NCBI GenBank assembly: GCA_022113835.1
Contig: JAILWY010000027.1
Coordinates: forward strand, 12,154,501 to 12,218,500
Length of the DNA: 64,000 nt
Direction of reading: 5' to 3'
Source: Atopsyche davidsoni
Lineage: Eukaryota > Arthropoda > Insecta > Trichoptera > Hydrobiosidae
Below are positions 57,100 through 64,000 of the stretch, one piece after another; within the stretch, counting starts at the first letter, position 1, and the number at the start of each line of letters is the position of its first letter. The translations under genes were made by a program, and so were the position numbers. The notes beneath the pieces were generated by a model that searched no databases, had not been told where the DNA came from, and saw only the letters and a program-made list of their open reading frames with translations.

Positions 57100-60000
57100 T
57101 ATTTGGAAAAAATCAAAACTAATAGAATAAATTAAAGACAAAAATCAGGCAAAAACACAAAGCATATTAATAATAATTGGAACCTAACCGCTTCTTCCAG
57201 ATGATTTCATGCCTTTTTAGCAACCGTGTACATATAGTGGTCTCATAAAGTCCATCTTAATAGATATTAGCTACTCAGCATGTTATACATATAAAATGAT
57301 GGCGACTGGATTCCAAACTTCTCCAGACTAATGTATTACTATCTATTATCAGAATGACCAGATAATGGGTTCACTAAACCATTAACCACGCCTATTTAAG
57401 TTAGCTTACTCGATATAACGACTCGATCTACTTTGTCACACGCCTCTACTGAGCTCTCATGTACGAACTCACAGATCATTCAAAATATTGCATGGCTTTT
57501 GTCGCAAACATTTAAGATCATCATTCCCAATATATTTTTTAAAATATTAAAATATAAGGTAAACGATTTTATTTTTTAAATATTTTTGATAGTGAAATTT
57601 CACTATAATATTTATAATCAAATGAAATATTTAACGATGCTCCCACTTTCTATTTACTGCCGCAAATAGTTTCACCAATACACAAGGTTTGTATCATTAA
57701 GCAGAACAAGCAAGGACGTCGGAAAACGTAAAATACAACGCAATATTACAACCAAGAACAAGGAATGTAATCTAAAATACCAACTGTTGCCTAAACATTT
57801 AAAATGTTAGTGATCTGTTTATAAAATAAACGATTTGAAACACTTGAAAAGACGGAAAGTCAAATATTTAAGTAGCTAAAAATTGGTAGCACAACTAAAT
57901 TATGATAAATCTACATTCAGTGAGATGATCACATAAGAAGAGGCAATAGAAGAAAAAGAAAAATATCACTATGTTATTGATTATATTGTCAATTTTATTT
58001 TTACTTTACGACAAGAAGCCTCTCCGGCAGAATATATGCGACGAAAAAAATATCTGTGAAAACGGATCGGTTAGAAAAATTCTCAATTCAGGCAGCGGCT
58101 ACTCTCTTTAGTTAATGTAATGTCGCTGGAAGCGTCTGATCTCTGATCGAAAACACGGCCATTTACGAGATTAATACAGTCATTTTTTCAGACAAACACC
58201 TTTTAGTCGTGTAATCGAAAAATAAAAAAAAACTATGAAAAATTACTGCGTTTTTTTCTTGCCATGTTGGGTATTTTGCTAAATCAAAACACAATTTTTT
58301 TGAATGAAAAAAATAATAATAACCTATTACGGTTTTCCTGATCTAACGAGATGAGATTTGTTCAATTTATCAAAAAATTATCTACTAATAAATAAAGTAT
58401 TATTTTAAATATTTCAATGAAATATTAAATGGTGTAAGAATTTCAACTCAGGATAAAAATACAACATTGCATATTTATTCAAATAAACAAACACTTTTTT
58501 ATTGCTAGTAAAAATTATAAAAATAAATATTAGGAAAGCCATCCTAAGTTAGTTTTGGCGTCTTAGATATTCGACTTCAATATAAGTATAGTGGTAAAAA
58601 TGCAGATGTATGAAATATCACTTAGTGAGCATTTCGATAATTTTCGTTAAAATGTTTTAACGGTAATTTATATTTTAATTCGTATTTTGCAAAATTGAAG
58701 CTAAAATTATAAGTCACGATCTTGTAACACATTATCATTAAAATTAGCTAGCAAACAAGCAAGATTACGACTATAGCGGTCTGAGACGGTCGGCCCATTC
58801 ATTCACTCCGGCCCGGTCTGAATAAGTCTTTTCACCCTTCAGTAAATATTACTTAGGCGGGACCACATAAGCAAATTCCGCCCTGATATCTCTTCGCAGT
58901 CAGCCATATTTCTACACAGCCCTTTCCAGGGGTGAAGCATAAATACTGAGGCTTCAGGAAACCTGAAAGAAAGTTCTCAAAAGATTTTTCAAAGATTTTA
59001 CCAGCCTCAATGGAAGACACCCCAGCCCAGATTTACTAAATGTGTCTTTGTGTAAAGACCACCTGATATTAAAAAGTCCATTAAGGTTAACCACAGTGCA
59101 ATCAAGTACTCTCTGCCTCACTTTAGATAGTAGATTATTTTACATATATATACTTTGTGTTACATATATATATAATCTCAAATAGTTCGTCATATTAAGT
59201 ATGCAATGATCTACAGAACCACTGAATATGGCATCTGTCTTGCATGATACATAACGTTTATTTATTATTTTTTTGTTGCTGAGCAGATGAATAAAAGTTT
59301 GCAAGTAATAAAGTTAGGGTGATTATATGCAACTATGACTGTTCAAGTGGTGATTTTCACCTTACCTGCATAGAAAATCTTTACAAGAGAGTGCTTTTTA
59401 TGGTAACATATTTTCTTTCGCCGTTTTTATGAACATGTTAAATATATCTCGAGTTCAGGTTTATAAATTTTCAGACTCGCCGTGTCATGACGTGCTTTCA
59501 GGCAGTATGAAGTATCATGAATTATAATGACGTCACATTTATCTAACCCTTTTAAACAAATGACCTGCGGATAAAGGAGATAATTCAAGTAATAAGTAAT
59601 ACTGCCTTTCTTAGACATTCATTTTGACTCTCTTATGAACAAGATTAAAAATCTTTTCAATTTAGACCTAATTTTATTTATTCCTTTAATTATTATGTGA
59701 TTATTTTGTAGAATTTGGTCTTAAGGTAAAAAAATAATAATTAAAGTTTAAAAATTTCTATTTTGTTACATGAAGTATCGCTTTGTAAATTTTAAATATT
59801 TTCAAAAGTAATTCAGCCTTTCTTAGTCAAAATCACTTAACAATGAAAAAATATTTTAAATATGTATTTACTTACCTTTGAAATGTCTTGTTGTTATACA
59901 AAAAATACAGGTTTAACCTATTTTCGTATATAACCGCTGAATTAAAAAAAAAAAAAACATCAGCAGTTGCTGGCCTTGATTTTTTTTAAACATTTCTATT

Positions 60001-62195
60001 CAACACAGTTTTAAGGCACAAAACCGAGCACAGCTTTGAAATAATTGATATTTAATCACGGTTTTCTATTCTTGGGTAATAAAGTTATCAAGCTCTTATT
60101 TAAGTATGCCAGTTTCAAAAAAAAGGTGACCTGTCGTGTAAAAAAGATTTTTCTATAAGTGGACTAAGCTTCTTGATATAGAATTTCTATGAATCTTTAG
60201 ATTATTTACATTCAAATTCAACGTATTTTGGTCGCATTTACATGATACTTTTGTGCAATTTTATTTAAAAATATATAAAACATGTTTGTTGCTTCTCATT
60301 TATAGTTTTTCCACCTGAATTGGCCCAGCTGGGGTCCGTCTCAGTCCGCGTCTGCTCAAGAGGGTCCGGTCTTCTGCCACGGTTGCTTCCTGGGTGGTAC
60401 TTTGCAGTAATTGATTGCCGGTTTCGTAATCGTCTCGCCTCGGGTGTCTTCGGGAATGTCCGCACTTCGGTACATCCCCTGTGGCGATGATTGTGGATTA
60501 TATAATCTAGGAGGTAATATTTTAATTAAACAAGCCACCATACCAGAATGAAGAAACGTAGAACGAGTGCATCCAAGACGAACGGCTATAATTGGGAAAA
60601 AAATAGTGAAAGTCAAAAAACTTGGAGACTCCTAGCTATTAAACTATTGTGAGGGTAATTTTTAATTTGTTTTTCAAATGAGTTTTTTTAACTCATTACA
60701 TCTGCTACTACATCTACATCTGTCGTCTCAATTATCTCAGGATTTATTTATACCTATTCAATGAGGTACTCTCAAATATACATCTAGAAAAAATAAACTC
60801 AAACATTTATTCTTTAAGGATTAAATAAAGTTACATCCAACAATAAATTAAAAATCTATCTCACCTTTATTTATAATTAGCAAGTCAAATAACGCTTTGT
60901 ACTGTATCGAAAATTGTTGAATTTACCTCTAAAGACTTTCACAATCATTTTTCTTTTTTTTGCAAATAATTATTTTTATAAACATTTGAGTTTTAAACGA
61001 TATCAAAAGGATGCTGTTTTATCACTTGTATCATTGGCTATTCATATTTTATAAAGGGACTTAAAATACCATAACGCACAGTTAAATTTAATTATAAATG
61101 CATAAAATATTAAACCCACTTGATAGCTTTGCAGTAGTCTTAGCGTTGACCTTTCAAGGATATGACGTCACAAGGGTGAGGAGGTCAGCAGAGTTGAATT
61201 CACAAGCCGGAAGTCGTAGCATGAAAGTGCAGAGAGCTTAGAATGCCTTTTTTGCCAAGTTGGTATATGGGGGTGTGGGAAAAGCGCTGACCTGGAAGAA
61301 GTTGGTTTTTCTTATTTTCGGGATCAGGAGATAATGCGACTTTAGAAAGAAAAATTGTTTTTTACATGGTATTCTGAAATTCGTGGCATCGTATTTAATG
61401 TTTGATTTGTAAAAGTTTGACGTCTACAGAAACACACATAGATAAAGAATGTCACTAAAAAAAAAAAAACACGTTAAATTAGTTTTATTCCACAAAGTAT
61501 ACAGTTTTTAGGTTGAATGTTTCGATAAATTTTTGGTAGTCATAATAAAAATATTCGCTCAACCAAAAGTAAAAAAAATATTATTTAGCACTCATTAAAA
61601 TTTAAACACATATAAATAATGCAAGAGAAAGACACAACATAAACAAACAAAAATGTATTTGAAAAACAGTGTTTTTTTATATAACAGAAATAAATATTAA
61701 ATTAAATTGTTAGTAAATGATGCATATATTATACTTATATGATAAATGTTGAAAACATAAAAACAAAGTTTTAGGTATATTAAAAATTTCCAAGGTCATT
61801 TACTAACTTAAAATTTCATAAATTAAAAAATGTGTTAATGATCGAATACATCTCATATTTTTTTAATAGTTAAAACTGTTTATGTTTTACTTTACTAAAA
61901 TACTAATACAATTAGGTATATATTTTTTAGGTGTCTTACTCATAAAACATACGACACGGCGTTAATGTTTGGAATGACGAATACGTGATTTTTTCCCCGC
62001 GTGGGTTTATTTATTTTTTTTATTCTGTATAATCTCCTCAGGTATATATGTCCACAATAACTTTAAAAGCGTGACACGAGAATCACACATCCCTACGTCC
62101 AAAGTCAAACACACCCGTAAGGATGGGCTCAAACATACTGCGGAACCGGTTTTGTAATTAATATTCTGTCGTGCGTAAATTTTACATGCAATTAA
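57100..62195. other. Long AT-rich stretch with islands and two CREs
   Basis: 57905-57950 is a fragment of the dispersed repeat at 12659 (CATTCAGTGAGATGATCAC, AGAAGAGGCA). 58760-59130, 60290-60500 and 61140-61310 are GC-richer. TGACGTCA occurs at 59528-59535 and 61163-61170. The 60265-60616 minus-strand frames overlap in the GC-rich patch and show no known domain. No gene could be built. Confidence 0.5.
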
Positions 62196-62199
62196 CTAC

Positions 62200-62458
62200 T
62201 CTGATTAGTCACACTAGTTCAAACATAGAAGATGACTAAAGAAATTCTCAGAAAAATATCATCGTGATTTGAACCCACATCCCCAAATGTGGTTCGTTAG
62301 TACAGTGGTCAGTACACCGGCCAAGTAAGCCTGGGATATTCTATCCCATCTTCTATGTGTGAACTAATGTGCCTAATCATATTACTAATAATATAATAAA
62401 CCGGTAATGGCTAATAAATACGCACTTGATTGACGTTCAATCCATTAAAAAAATAGAC
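62200..62458. mobile_element. Head-to-head pair of tRNA-headed tail-A elements
   Basis: The inverted half 62200-62285 runs from TGATTAGTCACACTAGTTC to GAACCCACATCCCC. It meets the forward half (GTTCGTTAGTACAGTGGTCA at 62292, then CACCGGCCAAGTAAGCC), which runs through TGAACTAATGTGCCTAATCA and ATAATAAACCGG to TGATTGACGTTCAATCC. The forward half lacks most of the B box and the middle. The outer flank matches the inverse of 13095-13142. Confidence 0.75.
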
Positions 62459-62810
62459 TTACATGGTTAATATATACACAAATATAGGTAAATATTATTG
62501 CGTAAAACAGTTGCTTCCAGCCTTTTAATTGCCTTTTAATCCGGTTGGACACCAGAGGCAGTCCATTACCTGGCGAAATCGTGTCATTTAATTAATTTAA
62601 TTGTCCCTTTATTTTTCTATGTAGAAAGTTGATATTTTACAGAGTATTGAGAAAACTATATATTATATTTATCTATGTTTTATTATTTAATCACCGTCCA
62701 TTTTCAGGGTAAAATAATATCTTGATGATGTTGAAAAATTGGATAAAGTGACGACTTTTCAAAACCAAAGTTTGTTAAAGATTTTTTTAAAAATATTTTT
62801 AAAATAATAT

Positions 62811-63106
62811 ATCGCACAGGGTTTATATTTAATCTTTTAATTCCAATTGAAAAAAAGACTTTTAAATATTTAGGACTCTTGGAAAAGAGACACGACGAAT
62901 CTCCAAATTCCTACTCTTCAATCGGAAAAACACATATTTATTATATTAATAGTAAATTTATAAGAAATAAAAATATATTTTGTTCGGAAGAAGGGATGTG
63001 TATAACTTTTTGCATTTAAATATTTTTGATTGGTGCAGTCGATTTTTCGCAAAACGGACTAGAAAATTATCAAAAAATACTCGATTATGGGATCTAGACC
63101 CTTAAG
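62811..63106 (-). repeat. 297-bp dispersed repeat, inverted copy
   Basis: Runs from TATCGCACAGGGTTTATATT to GGGATCTAGACCCTTAAG. It is the inverse of 56794-57090 with scattered substitutions and small indels. The two copies lie 5.7 kb apart. Confidence 0.85.
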
Positions 63107-63149
63107 ACTATATCGAATATACAATACAATAGTATAATATATATCGAAC

Positions 63150-63480
63150 CGGTTCGGATAAGTAGAGGAGCGTCCCTACGTATACATATTTACTTGCACG
63201 CAGGGCCGAACAAACAGCGGCGGCGCGCGGGCGGAATAAATCCCGCGCCGGCCCTGAATAGTTAATGCCGGACACACTCTCCCCGTGCGCGCGCCACTGG
63301 CCCCGTAATTAAACCAGTAATGAGCGAGAAGGCCCGAACTCGAAGTATGAAATTAAAAGTCTCTGTGAACCGGTGAACCGGTACGCGCTTTTTTATTTGC
63401 AACTTAATTATCATAACGGTCGGAAAATGAATATGCTTTGTGATATGAAACAAATTTTGAAATTGAATTCGTTGATGCAT
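63150..63480. promoter_or_regulatory. GC-rich island of unknown role
   Basis: CAGCGGCGGCGCGCGGGCGG, CCCGCGCCGGCCC and GTGCGCGCGCCACTGG lie in an otherwise AT-rich background. The 72-codon minus frame ending at 63262 is not recognisable. It could be a CpG-type promoter. Confidence 0.35.
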
Positions 63481-63529
63481 ACTTCCCCGTGTGTGCTGTG
63501 AAAGTAGTATTTTTTTGTAAAGTATATAT

Positions 63530-63600
63530 AGTAATACCCCGCTTCACGCGAGGTATACGTTCAGGTAAAAATCGCGTTGAGTGAAATTCGCGTATATCAG
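63530..63600 (+). mobile_element. pogo-like terminal repeat, copy 1
   Basis: AGTAATACCCCGCTTCACGC, GAGGTATACGTTC, then GTGAAATTCGCGTATATC. A TA-rich left flank and the CAGTA-type end resemble pogo/Tigger termini. A near-identical segment is repeated 280 bp downstream in the same orientation. Confidence 0.6.
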
Positions 63601-63609
63601 TGTGGGATA

Positions 63610-63800
63610 CGTGATAGGACTGTCTATGGCAGTGATGGCGAACCTTTGGAGTTAGACATAAAAATTAGAAAAAAAAACCCTTTTATTTGCATCTCGTGTA
63701 ATATTTAAAAATTTCCATTGTTTTGTGATATTTGTTGCCCTTGCAGGTGACACACTCGAAATGCGCAGTTAGATCTCATTTGGAATAGCCAAAATTGAAT
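63610..63800 (+). mobile_element. Possible hAT-like fragment between the pogo-like ends
   Basis: CAGTGATGGCGAACCTTTGG at 63631 resembles hAT-type termini, and GTGACACACTCGAAATGCGC follows at 63748. No matching right end or 8-bp duplication was verified, so this is tentative. Confidence 0.3.
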
Positions 63801-63808
63801 TATCTATA

Positions 63809-63885
63809 CAGTAATACCCCGCTTTACGCGAGGAATACGTTCCGGAAAATATCGTGTTAAGTGAAATTCGCGTATATCGGGGTTT
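63809..63885 (+). mobile_element. pogo-like terminal repeat, copy 2
   Basis: TA|CAGTAATACCCCGCTTTACG, then CGAGGAATACGTTCCGG and GTGAAATTCGCGTATATCGG. It is better preserved than the copy at 63530 and may be the left end of an element that continues beyond the window. Confidence 0.65.
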
Positions 63886-64000
63886 ACGATTAAACATGCA
63901 TACATACATAGTCAAAGAACACTTTATGCAGTATTACACGTTATTTTAACTGTCAAATACATCGATTGTCTTTTGGGTAGAGTTACTTTTACGTTCTTTT

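Noticed and set aside
60265..60616. Overlapping minus-strand frames in a GC-rich patch
   Set aside because: Two or three frames are open at once, which reflects low stop density. No protein family recognised.

Overview
The window reads as nuclear DNA of an insect. By eye it is about 70% A+T. It has GT-AG introns, tRNA-like SINE heads, mariner and piggyBac type relics, many short inverted-repeat elements and TA microsatellites. There are no operons, ribosome binding sites, rRNA genes or CRISPR arrays. The order of insect cannot be fixed from the sequence alone.

Only one gene can be built with confidence. It lies on the minus strand at 1667-2769, with an untranslated first exon and promoter near 3339-3496. 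Four coding exons join in phase into a 226-residue protein with a signal peptide, a Tyr/Gly/His-rich stretch, a short tandem repeat, one strong membrane segment and a basic tail. I do not recognise the family with certainty. A second start-codon exon is possible at 7266-7309 (minus), downstream of a GC-richer leader. No later exon of that gene could be identified.

The rest (about 55 kb) is intergenic or intronic DNA dominated by old mobile elements. These are: a mariner with its catalytic core deleted (13998-14627, +); the C-terminal half of a second Tc1/mariner-type transposase (22100-22510, -); a 645-bp piggyBac-like element with TTAA ends, three subterminal palindromes and a 52-codon ORF (28830-29474); a TA-flanked mariner-type MITE (51093-51279); pogo-like termini (63530-63600 and 63809-63885); a 297-bp repeat in two opposite copies (56794-57090 and 62811-63106); and several SINE or foldback families.

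Two SINE families share one tRNA-like head and middle but have different tails, and copies are repeatedly arranged head-to-head. A separate foldback family (10863, 13416, 37105, 52880) carries a central hairpin followed by GAAAC. On the right strand this resembles the CUGA..A/stem/GAAA core of hammerhead ribozymes, and a related layout occurs at 9212-9242.

Embedded in the AT-rich background are GC-richer islands of 100-300 bp carrying CRE palindromes (TGACGTCA, five copies), CTCF-like AGATGGCGC (three copies) and YY1/Pho-like AAGATGGC sites. They suggest conserved regulatory DNA, possibly of a gene lying outside the window. No complete, clearly novel biochemical system is visible. The most promising leads are the foldback/ribozyme-like family and the modular tRNA-headed elements.
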